From Ascochyta rabiei (taxonomy: Eukaryota > Ascomycota > Dothideomycetes > Pleosporales > Didymellaceae): a stretch of 64,000 nucleotides of DNA. The position numbers and the translations under genes were made by a program. Within the stretch, counting starts at the first letter, position 1. Each line of letters opens with the position of its first letter. Below the pieces are notes generated by a model that was not told where the DNA came from, ran no database searches, and saw only the letters and a program-made list of their open reading frames with translations. The stretch spans positions 620,001 through 684,000 of the forward strand of contig NC_082423.1 in NCBI RefSeq assembly GCF_004011695.2, given 5' to 3'. Shown in pieces: positions 32,285 to 44,300 of this stretch.

Positions 32285-32520
32285 ATACCTAACCTCTACC
32301 CTTACCCTATGTAGACCCTACCCTACCTGTACCCCTACCCTATGTAGACCCTACCCTACCCCTACCCCTACCCTATGTGGACCCTACCCTACCCCTACCC
32401 CTACCCCATGTAGACCCTACTCTACCCCTACCCTCTTGGCATGGAATTAGCGTGGGTAGGGGTAGGGTACGGTAGGGGTACGTCACGTGATGTATCCTAC
32501 CCCTACCCAACCCCTACCCT
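32285..32520. repeat. Telomere-like array, right subterminal part of hAT copy 2
   Basis: CCCTACCCCTACCCTATGTAGA-type units, then a short inverted spacer (CTCTTGGCATGGAATTAGCG) and GTACGTCACGTGATGTA, then the terminal inverted repeat. The frame at 32,268-32,450 that translates as Thr/Pro repeats is only this array. Confidence 0.82.
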
Positions 32521-32540
32521 TTTACCACCGTATTAGCAGC

Positions 32541-33251
32541 CTGTTAGTAGCAATAACAGTAGTACGTGCTCTAGAATTATCTTAAAGTTCTTACTTAAGT
32601 TTATAGAGTTATACATTAATATTTAAAGTAGTATTAATAAGCTTATTAAGGGTTTCTGTAATTGCGCTAGTGCGTATAAGTTCTTCCTTAACCTTAGGCT
32701 TTAATCTTTATTAAAACATAGTAATTAGGGTAGTGTTATCCTAGTTAGTGTTAGTGGCTAACTGCTAAAACTCTGCAGCGTAGTTAGCAGCTAACTTGTC
32801 CTATCTAATCTTCTAAATGTTGCGGTAAGTAATATATAGTTTGTTAGAGACTTTAAAGATTAGCTTAATCTTTTCTTTAAATAGGTTAAAGTCTTTTACC
32901 TATTTATCTACGTTATCTAGGGCCTTACTAGCTTAGTACTGCTATATAAAGGGCTTAATCTAGGTAAACACTTTGCTACGCATGTAGCTAGCTGCAAAGA
33001 CTACTTATTTAGCCTTAGGAACCTTCTTACCTTAGAAGGTGAAGAAGAGTTCCCCACTGTATAAGCTAGTTATTAAGCTTACTACAATCTTTATAGTAAA
33101 GACTATGCTTATTAATGTTTATAGTGCTAGTAGTAACAGATACATCTATATTAATGTTGCTAGATATAGAATTACTAGGGGTAGTACAGGATCTAATAGT
33201 ACTTATCTTAGGGGTGTTTAAAATATTAAAGTTTTACTTTTAGTTAAAGAC
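32541..33251 (-). pseudogene. 5' end of gag and leader of Ty3 copy 1
   Basis: This collinear stretch matches 58,975-59,671 in Ty3 copy 2. It connects gag to the 5' LTR, and stops break the frame. Confidence 0.75.
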
Positions 33252-33579
33252 TGTGAGCACTAATTCTATATATTCTTAGAGATAAGTACTAGTAGATTAG
33301 TTAGGGTTATTAACTAAGCAAAGCTTATAAAGATAGGGTGCAATAAATAGTATAGAGTAGACTGTCTAGTTTAAGAGTAGGTTAAGATACTAAAGACACA
33401 CTTAATTAACAAGGTTAAACACAAACTATAAGGGTTGTGTTCCTACTAACTATATACTAAGGAGATACAATGCTTATTAAAAAGTAACTAGAGTTACTCT
33501 AATAAAATATATATAGGTGCTTGTAGATAAGCATATTATACTATTCTTGTTAACAAGTAGTAACATGTGTTATGCTTGT
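33252..33579 (-). repeat. 5' LTR of Ty3 copy 1, truncated by hAT copy 3
   Basis: Matches the inner 328 bp of the 458-bp LTR at 59,672. It stops at ATGCTTGT, exactly where the terminal repeat of hAT copy 3 begins. The rest of the LTR is not found in the window. Confidence 0.82.
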
Positions 33580-35741
33580 TACAGTAGTAAAAGGGTAGGG
33601 GTTAGGTAGGGGTAGGGTACATCAGGTAATGTACCCCTATCCTACCCTACCCCTACCTACGCTAATTCCTTACTAAGAGGGTAGGGGTAGGGTAGGGTCT
33701 ATATAGGGTAGGGGTAGGGGTTAGGTACATTCTGTAACTACACATCTGTCCTGTTAAAGCCTCTTTCCTATAAACGTTTTAGTTATTAAGCTTTAAATAT
33801 TATTACAGATAACTATTGTAAGTAGGTGTGCTTATTTATTAGTAGCTTATATTATACAAATTTTCTATAAAACCCAAGTTCTTTCTTTTTCTACTCTTAT
33901 AATATCTAATTATTTAGTAAGAGGCACTAATAAGCCTCTAGTAGTATTGCTTTATAAGAGCTATATCCTTTACCTAAATACTAACTTACTTAATATAGAT
34001 AGCGCTTATGTTTATATCTTTAAATATTAGTTTAATGTTATTCTATAAGAAACTAACACATACCTTTTAAGAAACTAATAAGGAAACATTTAGTAGACTC
34101 CTAAACGGCCTCTAGAGCACTAGACTAGAACTAAAAATATTTCTTAGTTAAAGAGTAACTTCCTAAACTACACGTGAGAATAACATCTTAGGTATTAACA
34201 ATTTAGTTAACCTTTAGTATTAACAGATATTACGCAGCATAACTACTACCTTAGTATTAATTATTAAAAGTAAAAATAGAATATAATGATATACTACCAG
34301 CCTTATAACAGTACTTATACTTTAGTAGCAGAGTAGGCGCCTTATAGGCAGACTTAGCTGCTAAGGGCTTCCTTACTAGCGTGCCGCTAGTTACAGCTAA
34401 TCCTTAGCTTAGGACAGCCTTGTTCCTGCAACCTCTAGCTATGTTAGCAACTAGGTAGTTAGCTGTAATAGTTAGCTATAATAGTAGGCTGTAGTAGTAG
34501 GCTGTAATAGTAGGCTGTAGTAGTAGGCTGTAAAAACAAGTGTAATAGCAGGTGTAATAGCTTACAGGCTGTAATAGCTGTAATAGTAGGCTGTAATATT
34601 ATAGTTTGCCTAGGTTACGTAGTAAAATTATAGTAGTATAGCTGTTATAATAGTGTAGTAGTGTAGTGTAAAGGGTAATAGTAGAGTTTATTAATAGGTT
34701 AGTGTAATAACGCGTGCAGAGGTCTAAGCGCTGCTAAAGTTGAGGCTGCTACCTAACATAGAAAATTAGAATCTGTAGCTAGTAGAAAGTTATTATAACT
34801 ATTATACACTAGCGTAACTTTAATAAAAGGTTATAATAACTTATAGGTAGGATAAATATACTAAGCATATTCTTTTAGCCTAGGCTATATCTAATTCTAA
34901 TCTTATAGTTTATTGTTAGACGCGTTGCAAATGCTTCCTATTACTTTAGCACTAGCGTTTGTTCTTTAAGCGCTAGTAGAGGCTACTGCCTAGCGTAAGA
35001 AAATCAGAATCTATTATAAGTAGGGGTTTATTATAACTATAATATATAAACAGTTATGTAATAAAAAACTGTAATAACATACAGATAGTACAAATACGCT
35101 AAGCATATTCCTTTAGCTTAATATGTATCTAATTCTACTTTGATTTAATATTGTAAGACACGTTGCAAATACTTCCTATTACTTTAGCGCTAGTGTTTCT
35201 TATATAAGCGCTAGTAGAGGCTGCTGCCTAGCGCAAGAAAACTAAAATGTATTATAAGTAGGGGACTATTATAACTATAATATATAAACACTTATATAAT
35301 ACTAAACTATAATAACTTACAGATTTTATATATCTACTAAGCGTATCTTTTTAACATAGGTTGCACCTAGCTCTAAGCTATTTTAATATTAGTAGAAGGG
35401 GTTTTAATGTTTTTTATTACAACAGCGCTAGCGTTTGTTGCTTTTACGCTAGCAAAACCAGGAGAGGCTAAGCACAGACTAGCTGCTAAAAAGCTTACTA
35501 CTGCCCTGCCCTTCTATAACACCTTCTACGTCTATAATACCTTCTATTTATACAATACTACGCGTTATTACTGCCTCCTATTATAGTTAGCATAATTAAT
35601 CTTAATGCTAATAATATTAAGAAGGAGGAGGAGGAAGATATACTAACCTTTACTAGCACTACAGGTACTAGTATACTAGCTAGCTTTACTGCTAAGAAGT
35701 AGGATTAAGTAAATAAGGTAGTTATTATAGCCTGTTATAAC
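33580..35741. mobile_element. hAT element copy 3, inverted and truncated
   Basis: Starts TACAGTAGTAAAAGGG (RIP form of the TACGGTGGTAAAAGGG end), continues through a telomere-like array to about 33,730, then follows hAT copy 2 in inverted order (32,278 back to about 30,260) including the short and 240-bp tandem repeats. It stops at 35,741 where an LTR begins. The remainder, which should include transposase and the other end, is absent. Copies 2 and 3 therefore form inverted arms of about 2 kb around a 1.4-kb spacer. Confidence 0.85.
33590..33730. repeat. Telomere-like array of hAT copy 3
   Basis: GGGTAGGGGTTAGGTAGGGG-type repeats with the same GTACATCA...TGTACCCC spacer as the ends of copies 1 and 2, in inverted orientation. 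Confidence 0.8.
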
Positions 35742-35943
35742 TGTTAGGCGCTAGGCCTAGAGGTACCTCTGCTAGTCTTGGCGAGCTACTATAGGGCTAG
35801 TCAGCCCAGACTATATAAAGGTGTTAGAGGTTATTACTAATACTCTAGCAATTAGTCTTATTACGACACACTACGTACCTTAATACACCTACTATCCTCT
35901 TAAACCCTATCTTCCCTTGTAATTGCTCTATATACTCTTTATA
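35742..35943 (+). repeat. 5' LTR of plus-strand Ty3 element (202 bp)
   Basis: TGTTAGGCGCTAGG to CTCTTTATA, matching the solo LTR at 18,039-18,240 over its full 202 bp with RIP-type differences. It contains GACTATATAAAGG as a likely TATA box. ATAAC precedes it; the matching right-hand duplication is missing. Confidence 0.87.
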
Positions 35944-35989
35944 TTCTAATTACTCTTATATAATAATTAAAGATAGACCTAAGCTACTA

Positions 35990-38900
35990 TTAGTCTTGAA
36001 CTAAATTATCTAGGCTTACTGTCTTTAGAGAGGGACTTAGACAACCTACCTGTAGGAGAGCTAGTAGAGCGTAAGGTAACACCTCCCTCTGCAGATAAGG
36101 AGATACCTTAACAGACACTAAGTGTCTATAGTGCCTTAAGAGGATCTGTAGGTCCACTAGGCAGTACACCTTACCCTAGAATTTATATCTATAGGGCAGC
36201 TTTAGCTAGAGAGGGTTAGAATAGCCTAGAAGTAGGTAATTAATAAGAGGAGTTAGAAAACTTACGCAAATAGTTGTAACAGACAAAAGACTAAGAGGAA
36301 CCTTTTTTTCTTTATAAACCTAGACGTAAATATAATAAAGGAGATCTAGTAATAATCTTATCCTTCTAAAAAGTACTAGAAGGAGTAGAGAAACTATAAT
36401 CTTCCTTACTATAAATCCTCTATAACCTAAACCCCTATAGAACTATGTAAAGCACAACTGCGCTAAATATAACTAATAGGAGAGAGATAACAAGAGATAC
36501 TTCCTCTAATCTCTAGTTAATTTCCTTATAGGAAATAAAAGATTAACTTTAGCGTAAGGTACCTCTTAGAGAACCTAAAGATGTTATAGTAGGCTTACTG
36601 CACAACTAACTACTATAATTAGCTAGCCTAGGAACTAACGTAGTAAGAGCTAAAAAGAATAATGCTAGATACTCTAGGAATACTAGCTAAACGCAAATAA
36701 GCAGCGTATAAATCCTTAAAGCAATATGAGTAGTAGAAGTCTTAGTCCCCTATAGATCTGTTAGACTTTATGCATCTACTATAGGAAGAATTAGGTAACT
36801 TATATATGCTAGAGCTCTAAGTCCTAGAATATATTACTGTACTGCTACCTAGCATATAAAAGAACTTATTCCTTATCTTCTATAAATAAAGGGATATAAT
36901 CCTAAAGGTAGAGAAATAAGCTAACATTATTAACTAGAGACTAGGACATTATAGCTAACAGCTACCTAAGAAGACTCTAGCTAAGGGCAAGACAACTAAT
37001 AAAGGACTACAGAAGTACTAATTTAGTAACTTTAGGTTAGAGGGGAACATAAAAACCCTAAAAAGGTTATTTAAGTCTAAGAAGTTCTGTAAGGAGCTAG
37101 TTAAGGGCAAAAAGGGCTAAGATAGGCTATATAAGGGCTAAAACGCATATCTTAAGTATAGAGAAACTAGTTACTACTACCCTAACTGCCTAAAGCTAAA
37201 GTTGAACTAGAAAGACCCTGCTCTAGATAAGTTAGGAAAAGACAAGGGGCCTAAGACCTAATCTCCTCTCTTATAGACTATGTTAATTTATCTAAGAAGA
37301 AGAGAAAGAAAATCTCTCTTTATAAGGCAGTGTATCTAGAATATATATGCCTACTTATAGTTAAAGCATCTATAGGCAACGCAGAGAATATAAAGTCTTA
37401 ATAGATAGAGGGTTACAACTAAACTTAATTTTAGTTCTTCTAGTAAAGGAGCAGGATCTAGAGGTTACACTATTAAATAAAATAGTGGCTAAAGGTGTAG
37501 GCAGAGCAGAATTGCCTATCTATAGAGTAACTATAGCAGAAGTATCTATTATTAACTCCTGTAGAAGACAGGATGTCTAACAGATACCTTTTGTAGTTAC
37601 AGACCTACAAAGGTATAAGATATACCTTAGATTACCCTAGATTAATTAGATAAACCCTAAGCTAAGCTATTTAAGCTAGCGTATGCTCTTCTAAGGGAAG
37701 AAGTCTAGGGACTCTCCTAAACTAGAGAAAATAGCGTTATAAGATACTAAAGAGTTTAAACTTACTATAAAAAGTCCCTTAGTAGATATTTATATATGTA
37801 TAGTAAACTTAGTAGGTATATATAACCTAATATCTACTAAAAGAAGCCTAATTCTTAAAGTGCATCGCAATTATGCGCACTAAGGATTAGAAGATAATGC
37901 TTAGGTCCTACTAGAGTATAGAGAGCACAACCTAGCAATTAATATTATAGAAGGACCTACTTCCCCCTACTAACTGTTATACAGGCTATCTGTAACAGAA
38001 TTAGAGATACTTAGGAAGTATCTAGTAGAATATCTACAACGTGGCTAGATACAACACTTAAGGTCGCTAGCTAGGGCGCCTATTCTCTTTTTAAAGAAGA
38101 AAGATAGCAACCTAAGACTGTGTGTAGATTATAGAGGTCTAAATAAGATAATAGTTAAGAACTACTATCTATTACTACTAATTATAGAGTTACTAGAACA
38201 ACTAGTATAAGCTAAGTTCTATACTAAACTAGATGTACATAAGGCGTATTACTGTTTCTAAATTAAGAAAGGGGATAAGTAGAAGACTGCTTTTTAAACT
38301 AGGTATAGACATTTTAAGTACACAGTAATACTGCTTAGACTTACAAATACTCCTACCTAATTTTAGGCCTATATAAATATAGCACTAATAGGATTAGTTA
38401 ATGTAACTTATATTATGTATCTAGACAACATATTAGTATACTCTAAGACAGAGAAAGACTATATTAGACATATTAAGGATGTCTTAGAAAGGCTTTGTAA
38501 AGTAAACCTCTATATGCGCCTAGATAAGTGTAAATAGGACTATTAATATATAGAGTACCTTAGGTACATAGTCTTACCTAAAGGGGTAAGCATTAACCTA
38601 GACAGGGTTAAAATAATCTAAGAATAGCTAATCCTACGTACAGTTTGTAATATCTAAGTATTTATAGGCTTTATAAACTACTATTAGAGATTTATTATAG
38701 GGTTCTCTAAATTAGGCTTGCTATTAACCTAATTAACCTAGAAAGGGCCAAATTTAGCTAAATATAGTTAAGCAATAAGGAAGAAGGAGAGTTAGCCTCT
38801 TAAGCTAAGCAAAGAATCCCTATAAGCTTTCTAGAACATAAAGGACTTATTTATTAATATACCTATCTTAGTTTATTTTATACCTAAGAGACAGACTAGG

Positions 38901-40900
38901 ATAGAATTAGATGCCTCTAGAGGCGCTATCTTAGGAATCCTTAGTTAACTAGTCCCTAGAGAGAGGAAGCTAGTCTAATAGAGGCCTGTAGACTTCTATT
39001 TAAAGAAGTTAATCTAAGCTAAGTACAACTATAATACTTATAACTAGGAACTTCTTACAATTGTCTAGAGCCTACAGCATTAGCAAAGATACTTAGACAG
39101 TACCTTCTTTAAGATCTTAACAGATTACTAAAACCTAAAATAGTTTATAGAGATAAAGGTTCTTAGCTATTAGTAAGTAAGGGCATACTTAGTGTTATCT
39201 AAGTTTATCTTTTTAATTACTTATTACCTAGGGTCTACAAACCCTATAGATAGACCCTTACAGCGTCCTAATTATATAAGAGAGGCGTAAGACCCCTTAT
39301 AAAAGTACACTAAGGCTTTTATACAACCACTTTAGGAGATCCTAACTAGAAGAAACCCTAATAGTCCCCTAGTAGTAGCTATAACCCTTTGTTTATCTAT
39401 AAAAGAAAGAAAGGACATAAGAGATCTTAAAAGAGAAGAATTAAGAGAAAAATAGTTACATAGAGCTAACAACAGACTTAGACAACATAGATAAAATCTC
39501 TAGCACTAAAAAAGAGTTAAGCAACGTTAAAATAGGATAGAATAACCTAGAAAAAGACAATTTAGCTAAGGAGAAGCGCATCTTGCTTATAAGGCTAGAA
39601 GATAAGGTGTAAGTAATTAAAGAATGTTACAATAACCTAATATTAGGACACTTTAGAGCACAAAGGACCTTAGAGAAGATTTAGCGTAGATACACCTAGA
39701 AGGGTATTACTAAGGATGTATCTAACTACTGCTACAACTGCTTAGTATGTAGGAGATTTACTACTACCTAACATAAACTGTACAGGTTATTACAACCTTT
39801 ACTAGTGCTAAGCTAACTATAGGAGGACGTAACAATAGATTTTATTATAGAATTACCCTCTAGTAATGTGGCTAGGTTGGTGTATAACTCTATACTAGTA
39901 GTAGTATGTAAATTAACTAAAATATCACACTATATACTAGCTAGGGCTAATTAGGATAGAAAAGATCTAGCACATGCCTAGATTAGAGAAATTATCTGTT
40001 TACACAGCGCGCTAGCACAAATTATCTTAGATTATAGGCTATTAATAATCTTAAAGACGTAGGAAACCTTTAACTACTATTTAAACTTAAGAAGAGTCTT
40101 AACGTTAGCCTATTATCCCTAGATAGATGACTAAACAGAAAGGTAAAATCAGACTCTTAAACAGTACTTATGTTGCTACTGTACTCTAGAATAAGATAAT
40201 TAGGCTCTATAGATTTTAATTACAGAATTTGCATATAATAATAGCATTTATATATCTACAAATATAACACCCTTCTAAGCCTGTTATAGTATAGATCTAA
40301 GGGGCACAGATTAGCCTACTTTAGTATTAAAAGGCAGAGAATCTCCCCTTACAAAGTAATTAGCTGCTAGAGTTATTTCCTTATAGGCTACTTGTAAAGC
40401 AAATTAGAAAAGTTAAATAAGAATTAAAAGAAATACTTAGACAAGAAATAACTACTAGCACCCTTTAAAGTAGGTAACAGAGTACTAGTCCCTAGTACGG
40501 ATATTAGGACAGTACGCCTAAAAAAGAAGCTAGACTAGAAATACCTAGAACCTAGGACTATTATAGCCTAGATTAGCCCTAGTGCATACAGAGTAGACCT
40601 GCTAGGAATAAAAGGGATCTACCTAGTATTCTATGCGTTACTACTAGACCTATATATACTAAGAATTTAACTTCTAACTATATAGGTATAAATACAAAAA
40701 CCTATAGTTAAGAGGAAAGAGAAGGTATAGAATGTAGAAAAAGTCCTTAACAGAAGGCAATTAGCTCATAAATAGTAGAAATACCTTATTAAGTAGGACA
40801 GATTCCCTAACTTAGAAAATTCCTAGGAAATTAGCACAAATCTTTCTAAAGAAGCGCTAAAACAATACTAGAAAATAATAAAGTAACTAATTAGACCGCG
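35990..40900 (+). pseudogene. Gag-pol remains of the plus-strand Ty3 chromovirus
   Basis: Gag begins near 35,995 (LDYLGLLSLERDLDNLPVGELVERK); a decayed zinc knuckle with YRETSYYYPNC is near 37,160. Reverse transcriptase at about 38,100-38,480: [25 protein letters not shown], KKGDKxKTAFxTRYRHFKY and YIMYLDNILVYSKTE. Integrase at 39,630-39,860: GHFRAQRTLEKI, YCYNCLVCRRFT (zinc binding) and DVTIDFIIELPSS (catalytic). A chromodomain at about 40,745-40,880 reads KYLIKxDRFPNLENS-EISTNLSKEALKQY. Stops at Gln and Trp codons throughout. Confidence 0.85.
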
Positions 40901-41198
40901 TAATAGGACATTAAGGTTAAAGTCTTAAAAAGAGGGGGACTAAAAAGGCTAAATACCTTTACTTAATTATAATTTTTCCTAATAGGGGTTTTTTAAGTAA
41001 TAAGTGTTTAATAGTTTATAGTAAGGGAAAACACAACCCTACCTTACCCTAAGAAATACAGACTAGCTAAAGCAGACATCTTTTAGCCTATTATAGCTAT
41101 TTCTAATCTAAGGAAATAAAGAAAGTTATATACTACGATATATAGTTATAATTAAAAAGAAATATAGGAGAATTAGTATAGAAGAACATCTTTCTAGT

Positions 41199-41362
41199 TG
41201 TTAGATAATAAGCTTAATGTGCAAAGATGATAATAAAGGTTATTAATTAATAATTATCTGTCATAATGGCTCATTTTATGTGTGTGTGCCGCTAGCCCCT
41301 AAGTTAACCAAGGTTAACTCTAACCCCCCAACTTGGTTCAGCAAGGTTAGTTATCTGAGACA
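41199..41362 (-). repeat. Left (3') LTR of the copia element
   Basis: A 164-bp direct repeat of 46,229-46,390, with a 2-bp length difference near its right end (TCTGAGACA against TCTGACA). Confidence 0.85.
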
Positions 41363-41399
41363 CCCCCTTAGCTTTAAGGCCCTATTAAAGCGAGACATA

Positions 41400-44300
41400 A
41401 TTAGCTCTTATTATACCTCTAGGTTAGCAAGCTTTTAGTTAAGTAATTCTATCTAGGTGTTAGCTAGCTTTCTTTGTTTAGTATGTTTCTCTAGTCCTAG
41501 CTGCCTTAGAAAGGTTAAGTACTTGCTTGCAGACAAAGCCTTTGTAAGTCTATTAGCTAATATCTTAGTAGATAGGATATAGGTTACTGTTATAGTACCT
41601 TTATTTACCTCTTATTATAGCTGATAGTTATAAATGTCTACATGTTATAGTTTAGTTTAGAGTTTTAAGACTTCCTTATTAATAAATTAGATAGTTTAGG
41701 TATTATTATATTATATAGTAATTATTAATTATAAGAGGTGTATGGTAAGTTCTAATAATAGTTATAAGATAAAGATAGCTTCCTTAGCTACCTATGCCAG
41801 GGCAAGTAGCTCTGCTTTAGTTATTAATGTAGTAACTATGTCTTATTTATTAGCTCTTTAGGTAATAGGTCCTCTATATAGTTTAATAGTATATCCTTAG
41901 GAGCTCTTCCTATTAAGAGTATTATTAGCAAATAATATATTACTAGTAACTACTAGGTGCCTGTTACCTCTAAAGGTAAGGGATAGGTCTTGTCTTCCTT
42001 ACAGGTATAATAGTACTTTATCTAATGCGTTATAGTGCTGCTGTCTAGGGTTAGTTAGAAACTGTGCCAGCCTAGATGTGGCAAAGGCAATGTTAGGCCT
42101 AGTAGTAACCGCAGTAAAGAGAAGAGATCTAATCTTTCTCTAGTATTTGTTAATTTCTAATGCTGCAGCTTCCCCTTTATTTAGTAGAAGCTTAATGCTT
42201 AATATTAGTGTATTATGTTGCATGTCTGTCTTATCTGCTAGAGAGCTAGTTCTGTTAATATATAACACCTGTAAGAGGAGGATCCTTAGGTTGTCTTAAT
42301 CTTAGGTTATCTCCACTCCTAGGAACTATTATAGATTGTTTCCTCCTATAACAGAGTATTTATTAGTAATATAGCTAAGGGCCTTATCTGTCTTATATTT
42401 TCTAGTTAAGTAATAAGCTATAATAATATTGTCCACATAGAAGAAGATAGTAACTCTATTCTTAAGTAAGCAGCAGGGTTTATAGGAAACAACTACAAAT
42501 CTATAGCTTGTTAGAGTAGATGTAAATTCCTTCTACTAGAGGAGTAGAGAGATTCTTAGTATATATAGTGCCTTATGTAGCTGTAGGACTATACCTAGTT
42601 TCTAATACCTGCGTAGTATCCTTATATAGACTTCTCTGTTAATTAATATATAAATAAAAGCATTTATAACATTAAACTGCTTAAGTTCTAGGTTATGTGC
42701 TGCTAAAATTGCTATAAGCATTCTAAAGGACCTGCTAGCTAGTGTTGCTGCGTAGGTATCTTTAGAAGTAATATTTTGTTACTAGTTACCTTAGACTACT
42801 AGTTGCGCCTTATATTTAAGTAGGTAGTAGTTCTTATTAAGCTTATACGTGTATACCTACATATAATTAAGAATCTAGTATCCTGCTACCCTAGTCTTTA
42901 TTAGGGGTACTTTAGACTATAACTTTATGTTCTAATAGCTGCTAAGGTGTTCTTACTTAGCTTCTTTAAACTATTTGTGAAGCAGGTGGTCCTCTAGGTT
43001 TAATTATGCTATTAGCTCTAGTAGGAGTTAGCTTTTATAAGGCTTAAGCCCCTGTATTAGTATTTATTTTAACCTAGCCTTATTAATATTATTGCCCTAG
43101 TATGTGCCTATACATCTGCCTTATATGCTAGCTATAAATGCAGCTTTCTATAGGATAGTTTGTAAAGTTCCTTAAGATTATGCTAGGTTTAATTCTAACT
43201 AATTAGCAGTTAACTAGTACCACCTGCTAACTCCTAATTAGCTGTTACCTCTTGCTAACTAGGATAATAATAACATATTTATTAACAGCGCAACTAGTAG
43301 CAGAGTTAGAGGAGGAGTTAGATATATATATCTAGCTTTCTGTCTATTATTATATCCTAGTTAATCTTCTGTAGTATTTAAGTGTGTAATAGTGTTGTCC
43401 TTATAGAATAACTAGATTTTAGCCTTATTTTAGGGTAGAGGTAGAAGCTCTACGCTTCTTGTCTATATTGCTATCTCTTTAAGAGTGCTATACATAAGGT
43501 TATGTATTAGGTCCTAAGTCTAGCTACGAAAGACAGTATCCTTATTAAAGATTACATCTCTTATGCTAATAATATTTACTAAAGTTAGAATCTATATCTA
43601 ATATATATTTAAGGATTAGTATCCTACTAGGTATCCTACCTATACTCTTAGGTCTAGTTACTAGAGTTATAATATTCCTTAAAGAGTGTTACTTGTAAGA
43701 GTAAAGGCTTTACATCTATATACTTTTAGATATACCTAGTTTAGTTTCCTACTTTATATATTTAAGCTAGCTAGTTAAGCTGTATAAGTAAAGAACACAT
43801 TATAGGGTAGTTTCTAGTTATTAAATAACCTTAGTATTTAGTTATGTAGGTATACTGCTGCCCTTTTAATCTCTAGCTATATTTCCTATAGTAGGTTTAC
43901 GTCTAATCTTATAGTGCGTGCCTTATTTTTTATTACACCCCCTAAGCGTTTAGCACCTTTGTTCTATGCTTAGGTGTCTAGTGCAGAAGGCTTAAGCCTA
44001 ATTAAATATGCAGCGCACTATTGTAATACTTCTAGTTTTATTATTATAATTTTACTATTACACTTAATTACCTTAACCTAGATCTTATATTGTTTTAACA
44101 GGAATTATATAAGGGTGTCTAGAAAGTAGATAAATTTCTTTCCTAGTTGATTATCTTTAAAATAGAAGTCCCAGAGGAAGCTAGATTGCCTGTTAATAGT
44201 AAGTAATTAGCTCTTTTCCTTAGTAAAGCTTCCTTCTTTATATAAGTGGAAGTTAATTACTATACGTTCTACTAGTTCTTTATTACTTATTTGTAGTGTT

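Larger units (their letters stand above)
25862..32532. mobile_element. hAT transposon (copy 2, transposase-bearing) with telomere-like ends
   Basis: A 6,671-bp element inserted in gag of Ty3 copy 1, with the exact 8-bp duplication TTAGCAGC on both sides (25,854-25,861 and 32,533-32,540). Left end TACGCTGGCAAAAGGG; right end, opposite strand, TACGGTGGTAAAAGGG. From the left it holds a telomere-like array (to about 26,150), hAT transposase remains on the minus strand, a long unassigned stretch, about 240-bp tandem repeats, and a second telomere-like array (32,285-32,520). The uninterrupted site is visible in Ty3 copy 2 near 58,950-58,975. The 8-bp duplication and the transposase agree on the superfamily. 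Confidence 0.9.
15150..33579 (-). mobile_element. Ty3/gypsy chromovirus copy 1 (minus strand), split by nested insertions
   Basis: A minus-strand LTR retrotransposon whose parts run right to left: partial 5' LTR 33,252-33,579, gag start 32,541-33,251, gag 24,600-25,861, protease and reverse transcriptase 22,629-24,600, integrase and chromodomain 16,180-17,423, polypurine tract 15,579-15,598 and 3' LTR 15,150-15,578. It has been split by a 1.4-kb hAT element at 17,424, a Fot1 element at 18,929 and a 6.7-kb hAT element at 25,862. Subtracting these with their target duplications leaves about 5.86 kb of internal sequence, normal for Ty3. A second copy at 46,391-60,129 lacks the three insertions and aligns across all three sites. 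Confidence 0.88.
35742..41198 (+). mobile_element. Ty3/gypsy chromovirus (plus strand, 202-bp LTR), 3' LTR missing
   Basis: Inserted into hAT copy 3 after CCTGTTATAAC. Gag, protease, reverse transcriptase, integrase and chromodomain follow in order. A purine-rich tract (AAAAGAGGGGG) lies near 40,926-40,938, but no 3' LTR follows. About 250 bp of unassigned AT-rich sequence leads to the copia LTR at 41,199, so the right end was lost by deletion or rearrangement. Confidence 0.82.

Noticed and set aside
32268..32450. Thr/Pro-repeat frame.
   Set aside because: Translation of the telomere-like array of hAT copy 2, not a gene.
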